DNA from: Telopea speciosissima
Lineage: Eukaryota > Streptophyta > Magnoliopsida > Proteales > Proteaceae
NCBI RefSeq assembly: GCF_018873765.1
Contig: NC_057919.1
Location: 60,239,484-60,303,483, forward strand
Direction: 5' to 3'
Length of the DNA: 64,000 nucleotides
The position numbers were made by a program, and so were the translations under genes. The notes under the pieces were generated by a model. That model was not told the origin of the DNA. It saw only the letters and a program-made list of their open reading frames with translations, and did no database searches. Below, piece by piece: positions 35,801 to 47,200 of this stretch. The number at the start of each line of letters is the position of its first letter. The stretch's first letter is position 1.

Positions 35801-36761
35801 GGCCCTGTGTCTGGCCGCAGGGGTTTCCCACTGCACACAACCAGGTTGCGTTCTCTTATATATATAAATATATTTGGTTTATCTGTGTGTGTGTGTGTGC
35901 GCGCGCGTGTGTCGGCAAATGGTTTATCTGTTAATGATAAGGAGAACAAAGAGACTTTCAAACTTATCTTTCAATGATTCTCTGCATTGGATCATGTTTC
36001 ACTATTGGGGTTGGATGTTGTATTTGACTTGTATCATTTGTATACTGTAATTTAAATTTGGTCATGAGTTCCTTGTTACCATAGGATTCCTACTACGTTA
36101 AGTTGGTTTAAGTTCATTCTAGTGGCTAGGCTAACCCATAGAAGCAAGTATAACATAGGAGAAACTAACCACCTTGAAGCCAAGTATTTGTTTAGCATCA
36201 GTAGATGTTTTACAGTTTTCTAACCACCTCATCTTTGTGTTGTGCATGTAGAAACCATCGACTGTGTATACCGTACAGTGTGGTGAATGCTTCAAATGGA
36301 GGTTGATTCCCACAAAAGAAGAGTTTGAAGACATCAGAAGCAAATTCATAGAGGATCCGTGGGTCTGCGACAACAAATATGGTGTCTCTTGTGAGGATCC
36401 TGAAGATATTGAGTATGACAGCAGCAAGATTTGGGCCATTGACAAACCAAATATTCCAAAGACTCCAGTTGGTTTTGAAAGAATCTTGGTACTTAGAAAA
36501 GATTTTTCTAAGTTTGATGCCTATTATATTACCTCAACTGGAAAGAGACTGCGAGCCATTACTGAGATAGCGAAGTTTCTTGAGGCAAATCCTGAGTACA
36601 GTGGTGTTTCTGTTTCAGATTTCAGTTTTACGGTACCAAAGGTAGTGGAAAACACAATCCCTAGAATTGTGGATGGGAAGAATGGTGCAAGTAGGGGTAA
36701 GAAAAAGAAAAAATCGATGATCAAAGATGATGATAATGATGATGGAGAACTAGTGGATTGA
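32844..36761 (+). CDS. MBD4: Methyl-CpG-binding domain protein with CW zinc finger (MBD4/MBD2-like)
   Basis: Exon 1 is 32844-32888 ([15 protein letters not shown]) and exon 2 is 36252-36761, joined in phase across a 3.4 kb GT-AG intron to give 184 residues, close to the length I recall for Arabidopsis MBD4. The CW-type zinc finger is at residues 20-70 ([14 protein letters not shown], then [14 protein letters not shown] and [12 protein letters not shown]), a four-cysteine fold that in other proteins reads histone H3 tails. The MBD follows at residues 78-135 ([40 protein letters not shown]). The usual tryptophan of the MBD GW pair is phenylalanine here. The end is a lysine-rich GKKKKKS followed by an acidic tail. 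It probably acts in the nucleus as a chromatin reader. The intron holds a 1.64 kb transposon and a MITE. A second first exon lies at 28517. MBD subtype 2 or 4 cannot be separated safely. Confidence 0.85.
33879..35519. mobile_element. MULE-like element with GC-rich interior in the MBD intron
   Basis: The ends GGGTAAATGACTTGACATTT (33879) and, in reverse, GGGTAAAAGACACTTTGGGT (35519) are long imperfect inverted repeats that include GGTACCCAACGTT on the left and GGTACCCAATGTT on the right. The uninterrupted copy of the host intron (29637-29655, TTTCAATAGATTTGTAACC) shows the pre-insertion site; flanks CAATAGAGTTTG and CGATTGATTTG are a worn duplication. The interior has no transposase; 34060-35400 is strongly G-rich on the plus strand and contains a direct duplication (35075-35195 against 35228-35360). 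A frame at 34327-34731 is open but unrecognised and may be captured DNA. Confidence 0.65.
35690..35857. mobile_element. MITE, AGAACGC-CCTGGTCGTG family, copy 3
   Basis: The left arm CTACCTGGTCGTGTGCGG and the right arm CTGCACACAACCAGGTTGCGTTCTC are inverted. The phrase CCTGTGTCTGGCCGCAGG is shared with copy 2. It is absent from the equivalent place in the first duplicate, so it came after the tandem duplication or was lost there. Confidence 0.65.
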
Positions 36762-37950
36762 CAGACAGTGGTGTTGGCTAAACTGTTATGTGTGTTGCAT
36801 TGGCTAAACTTTTCATGATTTGAATTCTCTGTGGAATGGAACTTCTTGGCCAGTAGTTTAATAATTCTCATGGTTTTATTTGGATTCATTAGATAGTAGT
36901 TCTTTGTGAAATTAGTTTATCTTGCCTTTGACAAATGTATCAGATGCATGGTATGTGCTGATATTGTCACTCATTTTTGGCTTTCTGCTGCTATAGCATA
37001 TCTCCTTCCTACTGGAGATAGAGATCAGCTAGTAGACAGATGAGGTAGCCAAAGCCAGTGTGGTTAAATGGCTTGTGGGAACTGTTTTCAGCATGGTATG
37101 TTGGTATGGCATGTGAGATTCTTCCACACTGGTGGTGTTAGAAATCCTCTCCCCAAATGAAATAACATAACCTCCTCTTACCTCTTCCTCTCCACAGCAT
37201 TTCAAAGCAACCTCCCCTTTCTCTGTCATCCCGCTCCTGTCTCCCTTTCTCCCACTTTTCTCTTTTTTCTCACTTTCACTCCTCTCCCTTTTCTCCCTTC
37301 TGTCTCTTTTATTCCCTTTTACTTTGCTTTTGAATTTCAAAGTATATACATCACTTTGATAAGCTTATTAAAGTAGCATGCCTTCGTTATGCCACATAGA
37401 CAGATGATGTGGCTATTTTAACCATTGGATAGAGAGGATATGGTTGTAGTACACTATGTCATGTTTAATTTTAGACTTGAATTCCCCATGTATGATTCCC
37501 CCTCCCTCCGGCTCCAGCTCCTGCTCCTCCTTTATTCTCTTCTCTCCCTACGTCAGCTCCTTGCATCCACCCCAACCCTGCTGCTACCTGCAATTTACCA
37601 CCAAAAACTCAGTGGAATGATTTTGAGATTGGTCTATTTATTTATTTTTTTTCTCAAATTGCCAGGAGGTGGTTGCAGCGTTTAAGGGGATGCTTCTTCT
37701 ATTCTTCATTTTCTACATGCTTGGTTCTGTTCTGTCCATTATGGATGGTCTTAGATCATGATTTGGTGGGGCTCAAAATCCTTCATTTTTCCTACAAGTT
37801 AATCATTGTTCTCTCTTGGGATTGCAGAAACAGCCATTGTAAAGCAATCAGATCAATACCAGATCAAAATCCTTAATTTTTCCTGGAGTTGATTCTTCTA
37901 CTATCGGTAGAGTTGAAATCAGATCAATAACAGTTTGCTTTTCTTGGGGT
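36762..37950. other. 3' flank of the MBD gene, no gene supported
   Basis: The start of the stretch is probably 3' untranslated sequence. A pyrimidine-rich tract lies at 37170-37320. Short open frames on both strands have no recognisable content. Confidence 0.35.
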
Positions 37951-37959
37951 TTTCGGGGA

Positions 37960-38585
37960 AACTAGGAAATAATAGTGTCACCTGTACCCATTGCTAATGA
38001 TTGCAGATTCATGTTGTGCTCACCAGTTGAAAGAGTCGGACTTTGTAATAGAGTTTCAGGGTCGTCATGCAAAACATTCATACCATTTGCAACATCAAAT
38101 TCTGCATTTGGAACAATCAGATAAGTTTTCTTCTCTGATTGGGCTGACCATAGTTTGCTCAAAATCTGATAGTTCTTCAGTCACGTAGCTCAAATTTGCT
38201 AAGGTGAGACTCTTGAGGCTTCGTTCAGTGAATGGTTCTTGAGGTAGTTTCGATTCTAAAATCCAATCAATACCCGGTGTACAGTTCTGGCCATTTATGA
38301 TTTGAATACCATTCGAATTTGGTATTGGTCTCTCTTGTGAAACCAGTCATTGTTCTCTGTTACACAATTTGAAGGAGGATCTGTGATATAGAATCCCCTT
38401 GCGCTTCAAGAAAACCACCTTGGCAGCTTCTGTAATGGATCCATAAAACTCACAGATCTCTTCTAGAAGAGACACCAAGAGCTTCATAAGCCTCACAAGA
38501 TTGAAGCACTCATCTGCGCCTTTCGAAATTCTGTGACCGATTGAAACTGAAACCTCCCCCCTTGGAATTGTGGAGAGGGACAATG
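37960..38585 (-). pseudogene. Unrecognised coding-like remnant
   Basis: On the minus strand 38583-38347 reads a helical peptide (LVRLMKLLVSLLEEICEFYG), directly followed in another phase by LPQEPFTERSLKSLTLANLS and, after one more phase change near 38130, by FDVANGMNVLHDDPETLLQS. Amino-acid composition and codon use look coding in all three pieces. I cannot name a family. It may be a decayed host gene or a captured fragment. Confidence 0.3.
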
Positions 38586-38611
38586 GTTATTGCAAATTTA
38601 CATTTTTAGGC

Positions 38612-38940
38612 CCTTAAACAACCACAACAACAATCATAACCTTATCCCAAGTAAATGGGGTCGGCTACATGGATCCGAGAGGCTATGACAATAGTAAAAA
38701 AGAGAAGTAGAAAGAAATAGAAAGGAATAAAGGGAGTGAAAGGAAAGTAAATAGAGGAAGAAGTCAAAGCATTAGTCAAAACAACATCCTAGGAACATCC
38801 CTACAAGGGGTCAGCTACATGGGTCCTTGTCCTCCAAACCACTCTATCTACGATCATACTAGGATCCAGCTCTACTACATGCATGAAATCACTGACAAAT
38901 AGGCTCATAAGGGCACCCTTTGAATATTAGCAAAATGTAC
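38612..38940 (-). mobile_element. RTE-type LINE 3' end or related SINE
   Basis: ACAACAACAATCATAACCTTATCCCAAGTAAATGGGGTCG GCTACATGGATCC, read on the minus strand, is the widespread plant 3' end ending in GTTGTTGTTG. A second GGGGTCAGCTACATGGGTCC at about 38809 and the phrase ACCACTCTATCTACGATCATACTAGG suggest a fuller tail. A second copy lies at 44153-44212. Confidence 0.55.
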
Positions 38941-41160
38941 CATGTAAGGCCTAGCGTGGTGCATGGTTATATTTGAAACCCTTGAATTTCCCCCCCCCCC
39001 TCTTGAAATACTAAAACCACTTCCCCCTATAATACCAAGTCATCGATGATACAAATTCAGCTGTGCATGAATCCCTTCCCCTTAACTATTTTTTATATTC
39101 CTACAAATCAAACATGTTTCTATTGGGGGGGGGGGGGGGGAACTGAAGAATCACCTTAAACAGTGTTTTAAAAAAATAATAAAATAAACACTATACCAAA
39201 TGGGGTCTTAGCCATATATTAAATCTCATTTTGGAAGGCCATTTCGGTCAGACCAAAATTTTTGAGATATTGAATTCGGCGAAATATTGTATTTTTTTTT
39301 AACTTGGCCATTTGTGGGAAGTAAAATACCAAAATGACAGAAATTTTCAACCAAACAATGCATTTTTTAGACCAAAATAACCGAGATTCCCAAAACGAGA
39401 TGACTGGAATTTTTGAAATATTGCATTTTTTCAATTCGATGCTGCATTTGTTTCAACTTGACTGAAATACTCGAAATATTCAAAATTTCGACCAAAACGA
39501 AATGAGATATTGAACTATGGTCTCAGCTACTATTCATATTTATGTTTAATGCAACGAATGTGAGAGCAATCTTGAAGTTTCCATCCATTTCCTTCACTTC
39601 TCCTTCCCCAAAAGAAGAAAGGAAAAAAGAAAAAAAAAATGAGAGTAGTTCCCAAATAATAGATAGACTAATAAAATTATAGAATGCTTGTTGCATGTGT
39701 GTGCGCAGGCTTGCTTGCTTCATGTTACCAATAGTTATGGGTTTCTACCTTTCCTTAGAGGGTGCCCATGTTGAACAATTTAGAAAAATATTTATCTTAG
39801 AAATTTTCAAGATACAGTACTAATAAACCATTCTTCCAAGGATAGATAGAGTTCAAGGTTGCAAGAACAATTGATATTGATACGGATTGCTACTCTCCAT
39901 GCATCAATTTTGTAGTCTTTCTACAAAACTTTTAGACTTAAAGCCAACTTGCCATGGGTAGAATCAAGTGCTTGTCTAGTGGTTCTTTTTTGGACCATCG
40001 TCAAAAAATAGTGGATCCAAGAAATAGATTTGATTCTTGGCATGTGATTGCCCTATGACAATGTAATTTTCTTGAGGTTAGCATTCATATTTATGGAGAA
40101 AATTTCTAACCTTCAAGTCCAGTGAGTTTCTCTAGTCCAGCTCCAATTTGTGCCACATTCCTGAGTGTATCAATTGAAAGGGAAAAAGATTTCTGTCCAG
40201 GAGTGCGGCCTATGCCAGCACTCCCATGAGTCTATCTCTCTCCTCCCCATGTGAAAACACACCTCTGCCCCCATACTTTAAGGAGGAGAGAGATAGACAC
40301 ATGGGAATGATGGCGTAGGCCACACTCCCGTACACAAAACTGCTTCCCAAATTGAAATTGTGTATGGGATAGACCACAATATCAATAACTTATATTTCAA
40401 GTTTCAGCCTAAATGGAGTTGAAGTATCAAAATAAAGCTTTGAGAATCTAAAGAAAAAAAATTGTATTTTCTAAAAGGAAATGAATAGCCAAAAATACAA
40501 GGAATAGGACAAACATTGGAATTAGAACAAAATTGACAAAATTGGACGAGGGATGTCGCAGCGACCATATCAATAGCCGTTGGTTCAATGGTGTTTCTCT
40601 TAATCATACCCTTCAGTATCTCATAAAAAAAATTAGAAAAAAATTCATTACGAAACAAATCATTTTTCATTTCTCTATCATCCACAGGCCACCCTGTTGC
40701 TTAAAAAAAAATAAAAGATTTACATTTATGGAACAAATCATTTTCATTCTTAACTTTAAAGAAATTTGCAGAGCAGGCCAGGACATCCCCCAAATGAAGC
40801 CTGCAATCATCCACACTTCCACAGCCTTCTCTAATGCTTCAAGATAAAAAAAAATAAATTACATGGCAATAAGCTTAACAGGAAATCTAACCTAAACACG
40901 AAAGGCCCATTTGTTAATTATACATGTTGAACCTTGCTTGACCATCTCCTCTATGAGACAACTGCATTAATCCATCAATAATCTTTAATCAAGAGTCCTT
41001 GGGTCTAACAAACTGATGATCACAAACACGAAAACAATTCCAGGAAACTCCCAATGAATGACAGGCTCCTTATGGGCTTGCCTGCATGTTCTCATTCTAT
41101 TGCTGGGTGTTGGTCAAAACTACTGTCAGCATCAGATCCCACTAAGTTGCTGGTAGCCAG
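38941..41160. other. Intergenic DNA with one MITE, no gene supported
   Basis: C- and G-runs at 38988-39000 and 39126-39140; otherwise AT-rich. The only structured piece is the foldback at 40194-40336. Confidence 0.35.
40194..40336. mobile_element. Foldback MITE
   Basis: GTCCAGGAGTGCGGCCTATGCC at the left pairs with GGCGTAGGCCACACTCCCGTACAC at the right, and ATGAGTCTATCTCTCTCCTCC with GGAGGAGAGAGATAGACACAT further in, leaving a loop of about 40 bases. Confidence 0.7.
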
Positions 41161-41181
41161 AGATCACATTGTATTCAGAAT

Positions 41182-42559
41182 CTAGTCAGGCTTGGTGTAT
41201 TCAAGAAGCATATGTGGTGACCTGTAAATCTTCACAAGGGTCCAGTAAAGGACCTCTTCGACTTCAAGTTCGCCCTCTGCTCTTGCAGCATAGATATCCT
41301 CACAAATTGCTAGCAACCTATGTCCGACAAACACATGCAATTTTTAGAGAGAAGGAATATGCACAGGAATGCACTCTCTAGCCTTTTTTTTCTCTTCCAA
41401 GAAATTTCTTCTCGTTTGTGGGTAGAGGGGGTGAGTAAAAACTCAAGATTTTAAAGTTAGATGCCTCAAATTTGAGGGTATAGGAATAGAAGGCACGAGT
41501 AAGATCTTAAAGCCAGTGTACCTCTCACAGGAAGGGAGGTTCTCGTAAGGTATTCTCATCCGCAGGTCAGAGCATTGAATTCTGATGAATCGACCAACTG
41601 CTAGCACAAAGGTAATGTAGAGGCCCCATATACTAAACTTGCTAAGAGTATCGCCAAGAATACCTTCTGGAAAAGTAAAAATTATTGGAAATGAAACCAG
41701 CAGAGAGAAAAATTGAAATTCTATCAGCCTTCAGAACTAGAAAACAAAGTACTATATAACTTACGCGGTGTTTCCTCAGAAACAATGACCGCCGAGGGTC
41801 CTCTCAGTCCTCCACATCCATCCGACTCTGATGCATTGATAGCATGGAAAGACCACCATTCTGGATTCCCACGATTCATAAAAAGGTCCCCACTAACCGA
41901 GTCCTCAAGCTGTACGATTTTAATAGTTAGTGGTGTTTGCATCACAACAGAATCATTATATTGTAAGAAACTTATCACACAGCCAGGAAAAGGAGATGAG
42001 CAAAGATGTGGTAGCTGTAACTGAACATGGAAACTGAGGTATTTTCAAGGCATACCACTTGTTCTAAACGCCGTATGTCGCCAGAACCAGTCACCCGAAA
42101 ATATCTTGGATAAACATTAGATATCCTAAAACTGTCAGTGGTACCATTGAGTACTTCCTCGACCTCTGATGGTTTTGGAAGATCCTGTTTCAAAATAGGT
42201 GGCTCAAACTTCACGGATTCCTTGCCTTTCGGTCTATCCCTTATAAATACCCAGGTAAATATAATATCCATGTTCAAGGGGAGAGATTGAACAAATTTGG
42301 CCTGAACCACCGGTGGAACAAGCCACAAGGTGCTTGCATCATCTTGGCAGCATATCAACTGGATGTCATTCTCATCGTATGAATCCAGATAACCTAGAGG
42401 ATCCAGATCAATATCAACATCTAGCTTGCCCCATGAGAGTATCTCACAAAGGGTTGTCTGGTACAAGGTCAATCTTCCAGCCTCTGTTTTAATATCGATC
42501 TGAACACTTGCATATCTAATAGGGTTTGCAATATTTGTTGGGTTACCACTGCTGTACAT
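41182..42559 (-). pseudogene. PIEZO: Piezo mechanosensitive channel, 3'-terminal fragment (last four exons)
   Basis: Four exons on the minus strand join in phase to 310 residues: 42559-42056, 41909-41765, 41666-41522, 41317-41182. They read MYSSGNPTNIANPI, LTLYQTTLCEILSW, DIQLICCQDDASTLWLVPPV, FTWVFIRDRPKGKE, FRISNVYPRYFRVTGSGDIR, GPSAVIVSEETP, LGDTLSKFSIWGLYITFVLA, CSDLRMRIPYENLPSC and EVEEVLYWTLVKIYRSPHML. These match the C-terminal extracellular domain, last transmembrane helix and cytoplasmic tail of plant Piezo, a huge trimeric cation channel of about 2,500 residues. Nothing upstream of 42559 (to the LINE at 44290 and the DEG2 gene at 47979) encodes the preceding part. The last four exons are themselves open, with good splice sites, so the cut-off is fairly recent or a very large intron has been invaded. 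I treat it as a gene fragment. Confidence 0.85.
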
Positions 42560-44150
42560 CTGCAAGCAAAGTAGTAACAATTTTTATACCAGACCCAAAT
42601 ATACCGCACAAGGAAACGAATTACTATATTACATTATAAAAATGAATCTATTATCCTATTTATATACATCACATAGAAAGATATCACACCCCTCAAGAGC
42701 TGAGGGAAAAAATTCCTAAGACCAAACGTTAACAACTTTAGTTTTAATCCTCATCAAACTTTTAGAATCATAACTGACAAATTGATATTGACTTCTATTT
42801 GGTTTCATTTTTCTCATTCACATTTTCTTTTTCTTTTTTTTTTATCAAAAAGATCAATATGTTGTTTACTTGCATAAAACAAGAGAATAACTTAATAGCA
42901 ACAGGACAAGTTCATTATCTATTATATTGGTTTTTATTTGTACAAGGGCAAAAAGGACACTAGCATGTCACATCTATAACTGATACAGTTGTCACATGGA
43001 AGCAGAAGAAATTTATAATATTTTCATGTATTTGGCATTGGCCAATGGCAAAATCAGAAAGTGATCTCTCTTTAGCATTCGTGATTTGAAAATATACCTT
43101 TCTTGTGTGAGCGGTGAATTTGCTTCTGCAATAGATCAGGAACTGGTTACTGTCATTTTTCTAACTTTAGTTTGTATATTTTAAGGCATTTACATTTTCT
43201 GCCACCCATTCTATTAACCAATTAAGTTATACATATAGATATAAGTTGACTCAGAAAAAACTGATTTTTCAGCAGATTATGTGTCATACATGTTTGACTA
43301 GCAGGTCATGTAACATGTAACGACGTGGTAGCCTTCAAAGGCATTCGATTACCAAAAAGAAATTTTTGGTGGTTAAAAATACATCCTTGTCAAGAATAAA
43401 ATTATCCTTTGGGTTATCCTAAGGCCATCATGGCTCCCACTTCTGAGCTTTCACCAGTCTTAACTGCATGTGGTCCACTACTTTATGAATCAAGAGAAGG
43501 GTTCGCCATTACCATATCAAAAAAATTCAATTCTGAAGATGGGAATCAAAAGAAATGGGATTTCTGGAAAAATCAGTGGACGGAATTGCCCTAAGTTCTT
43601 ACTGACAGGGAATATGGGGCAAAAGAGGAAACAGAAGAAAAAGGCTTGTACATGTTTCTTGCACATTTTGCATCTGGTTTCTTTTTGTATATCTTTTTGT
43701 TCTGTGAGGCCAAGATCTCCTTGTGATAATCTTCATTTTGAGTAATACGATTTCACCCTTATGTAACACAGTTAATTATTTAGTTGTGTAGCTAGAAAGT
43801 TCAACAGATATGGTAACAGAACTTCTCAACACCTCTCAAATAGATTTGATGCAACCCCGGGTCACAAAACCCTGCTTTGAGATCGCTATGGGCCCACAAG
43901 AATAATAGATAACTCAATTTAAGAGTTTAGTAGCAAAACTATAAAAGTTCAGGACCTTTGAATAAAAACCAGAACACTAACAAGAGTCAAGAACTAATTG
44001 ATAATTAAAGTTGAAAGAGAGGGGTCTTTCTGGTATTTCAAAAGAAAGATTGGAATAAGGAAAGTCAATTTCAGAAAGCAATAGAAAATACGTCTTTAAA
44101 TGCTATTTCAAAGGAACCTTTTCTTCAACCTCTCAAACCCGATACACAGC
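42560..44150. other. DNA upstream of the Piezo fragment, no gene supported
   Basis: AT-rich with a T-run at 42830-42845. A possible mini-exon at 43084-43125 on the minus strand (bounded by GCAG and GTAT) reads KQIHRSHKK, but it does not resemble the part of Piezo expected here, so I do not include it in the gene. Confidence 0.35.
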
Positions 44151-44152
44151 GG

Positions 44153-44212
44153 AAGATAACAACAACAACTCAACCTTATCCCAACTAAATGGGGTCGGCT
44201 ACATGGATCCTT
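44153..44212 (-). mobile_element. RTE-type LINE 3' tail fragment
   Basis: AACAACAACAACTCAACCTTATCCCAACTAAATGGGGTCG GCTACATGGATCC is the same 3' tail as at 38612, here only about 60 bases long. Confidence 0.55.
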
Positions 44213-44289
44213 GCAAAGATCAATGATAATAAAACAAGTAAAAAGAGACGAAAGGACATATAGAGTTTTTTTGGTGGCATTTTGAACCT

Positions 44290-47200
44290 TTAGCACAATC
44301 ACACAGTGTGATGGTATCATGAACCCCCCTGCCCCCACCCCCTCCAGCAACTCTCCGGCATCTCTCTCTACCACCACCACCACCGCACCACCCTTTTCCC
44401 TCCCTCCATCACCTATTACCTCCACAACCGCCATCCCATCTTCCTCCACCATCTCTCCTGCTGGACCCAATCAGTGGTCCTCTCTCTTCTCCGAACCACC
44501 TTCTACCTCTGATTCCTCTCTCCACTATGTAAAACCTCCTTTAGATAATGGGATTCCTTTCGCCCTCTGTCCCAACTCCATGTTGCTACCTGAAATCCCC
44601 AAATGGCAATACTGCTTGGTAGGTCACTTCCTTGGTGCTAGACCCTCCTTCAATATCGTTAAAGCTTCCCTCACTAAGCAATGGAAGGCCTCTGGATTGT
44701 TGGACAACTTACTATTTGACAATGGTGTCTTCATCTTCAGATTCTTTTCAGATGAAGCTAAGTCTTGTGCTCTCGATGGCGCTCCATGGATGGTTGGCTC
44801 CAAACCAATTTTTCTTCGCCAATGGAGGCCCCACCTCCTCCTCCACAAGGTTGACCTCAACACCATTCCCTTGTGGGTCACGCTCCCTGGTCTGCCTCTT
44901 CACTACTGGAGTCAAGAATGCCTTGGTCGAATTGGCTCTGTTCTCGGTTTCCCTCTTCAATCGGACTCTCGTACCCTCAAGAAGGACCATCTCTCCTATG
45001 CAAGGTTATGCATCGATGTCTCGGTAGATTCTCCACCTCCTTCGTCCATCACTATTATGGAAGAAGATGGCTTCTGTTTTGAGCAACCAGTTGAATACGA
45101 GTGGATTCCTCCACATTGCTGCCACTGCAAATTGTTTGGACACCACTCCAAGGAGTGTGCCCCTTCTCTGCCTCTGTTCACTGCAGCATTCGACTCTTCT
45201 CAGGCTGCCCCTGAAGCATCGAAGGTTCTCAGTTCTCCATCGGCAACGACTGCACCACTTCTGCTGCTGACTCAGGGCCTCTCCCTGGCAATGCTCCCCC
45301 CTCTTCCTCGATCCTCTCCAGCTCCCCCAGATCTCTTAGCCGAGGAAGAGAACCTGTCCGTTGTCAATGTCCCACTCGCCATCGCCGCCTACGCAACCAT
45401 CGCCGTAACATCTCGACTAGCGCATCCAGCTTGCCTCCCTGCACGGAGGTGCTCACTGACTCTGTTCTCGAGATTCGACCTGAGCCTTCTGTACAGGCTC
45501 CTCTGATGGATTTGACTATTCAAACAGCCTCTGCAGCCCCGGACGCCATTGGCCCTGCTCACGCTGGTTCCCAAGTTGCGTATTCCCAGCTTGGAAGACC
45601 TACTCCAGCTCTCGATGGAACCCCTGCGATAGCTCAGTCTACCCCCTCAGTTGTGCTCTGATCTCCGTTGTTCCTCTCCAGACGTGGATATGTCAGATAG
45701 TAGGCTCTCTAGACCGCAGGTTTCTCCTTCAGTGGTCACAGCTGCTGCCCTGGACTGCTCCAACACCAGTTGCCATCTTTGTGTTACTGTCTCCCCCCTT
45801 ACGAAAAGGTCAGCACCCCCCCTTGCTTTTGCCTTCTTATACCCTCCATCCCCCTTTACTTAAGCATTTTCCACTTCTACCCCCCCTTCTACCTAACCCC
45901 CCTTCCTGTCCTATACGCCCCTCCCTCCACCTTCCTACTGGCCCACTTGTTTGTTCCAGGCCCTCTCTACCTGCTCACCAATCCTCCACTTGTCCCCCTT
46001 TGGCTAGCTCTCTAGCCAGGCCCACCCTCCCAGCCCACCCTTTAAGCCCATCTCAGTCTCTAACCCTCCCAGTCCATCACTTAAGTCCCCCTCATTCTTT
46101 GACCCACCTGGCCCAGCTTCAAAGCCCACCTCCCACTCAATCCTTTTCTTTTTTCACTTATAATCTCCCTATTTTTACCCCCCGGCCCATCTCTATCACA
46201 AGCAATTTCCCAACCCACCCTGACCAGATCCACTTTGGTCTCCTCTCTCTCGACCCCCTTGCTGTTGCCAGGTCCCCCTCTTCCCCTCCTAGCAGCCTCC
46301 CTCTTATCCCTTGCCCCGCTTTAGCCCTCCCCCTCCCTCCCCGTCGTCGATTTGTCCGCAGCCCGGCTATCTCCTATTTCCGTCGTCGTTATAGGAGCAC
46401 CCCCCCACCAGGTCCTTGCCTCTCTCCCACTAGGTGCCATGTCTTCCGGCTTCATTTGGAATGTTTGGGGTCTCAACACCCTGGCTAAACACCAGGACAT
46501 CAGATCCCTCATTAAATCCACCAATTCTTCCTTTTGTGCTCTTCTTGAAACCCGTGTTCTCCAGGAGAATGCTTCCCGCATTGTTGCCTTGATTGCCCCC
46601 TCTTGGTCCCTGCTCACCAACTACAATCATTCTCCTAATGGTCGTATTTGGTTCCTTTGGGACTCCTCCAAAATCCCCATCAACCTTTCTCATTTCTCTT
46701 CTCAGCTTCTCCATCTCCGCTTTTCCATTCCCAACTCACCCACTTCTTATTGCTCATTGAAAAACCATCCCTCCCTCTCCCTACGCAACAACCTCTCGGT
46801 CCTTCTTCCCCCTTGAAATAGGAAATAGCATGGAGCTCAAGGTTAAGATTTCAATTCCATAGCTGATGTGTTTTCAGTAAATTGAACCGAGTAATGGAAG
46901 ACCTCCAAATCTGTGTCTCAGATTGGGGACTCCATTCCTTTGAAATCAAAGCTAGGGTCTCTTCGGCTGCTCCCTTTTTTTGTAATGATACCCCAAGGAA
47001 CAGATTTATTGTTGTCTCCTAGGGTCTCTCCTCCATCTCCTTCCAAGCCTCCCATGTTTGAGGCTTTGGTTGTTCTTTTTCTGTTTTCCTCTTTTGCCCC
47101 CTAAGGGGGGGCTGTTGTAGTTCTCTCTCTTTAGTAATGAATTTTATTATGGGAGAAATTTTCATACACGGCTCTGTAAACCGTGCATGTGAGAGGGTGG

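Noticed and set aside
43084-43125. Possible extra upstream exon of the Piezo fragment
   Set aside because: It has splice-like borders, but the encoded peptide does not match the part of Piezo that precedes the SSGNPTNIANP region.
44108-44470. 120-codon minus-strand frame rich in G and V
   Set aside because: Antisense shadow of the LINE ORF1 start and the RTE tail.
45781-46488. 235-codon proline- and serine-rich open frame
   Set aside because: It lies between LINE ORF1 and ORF2 in a C-rich stretch; the frame overlaps the true ORF2 start in another phase and has no domain.
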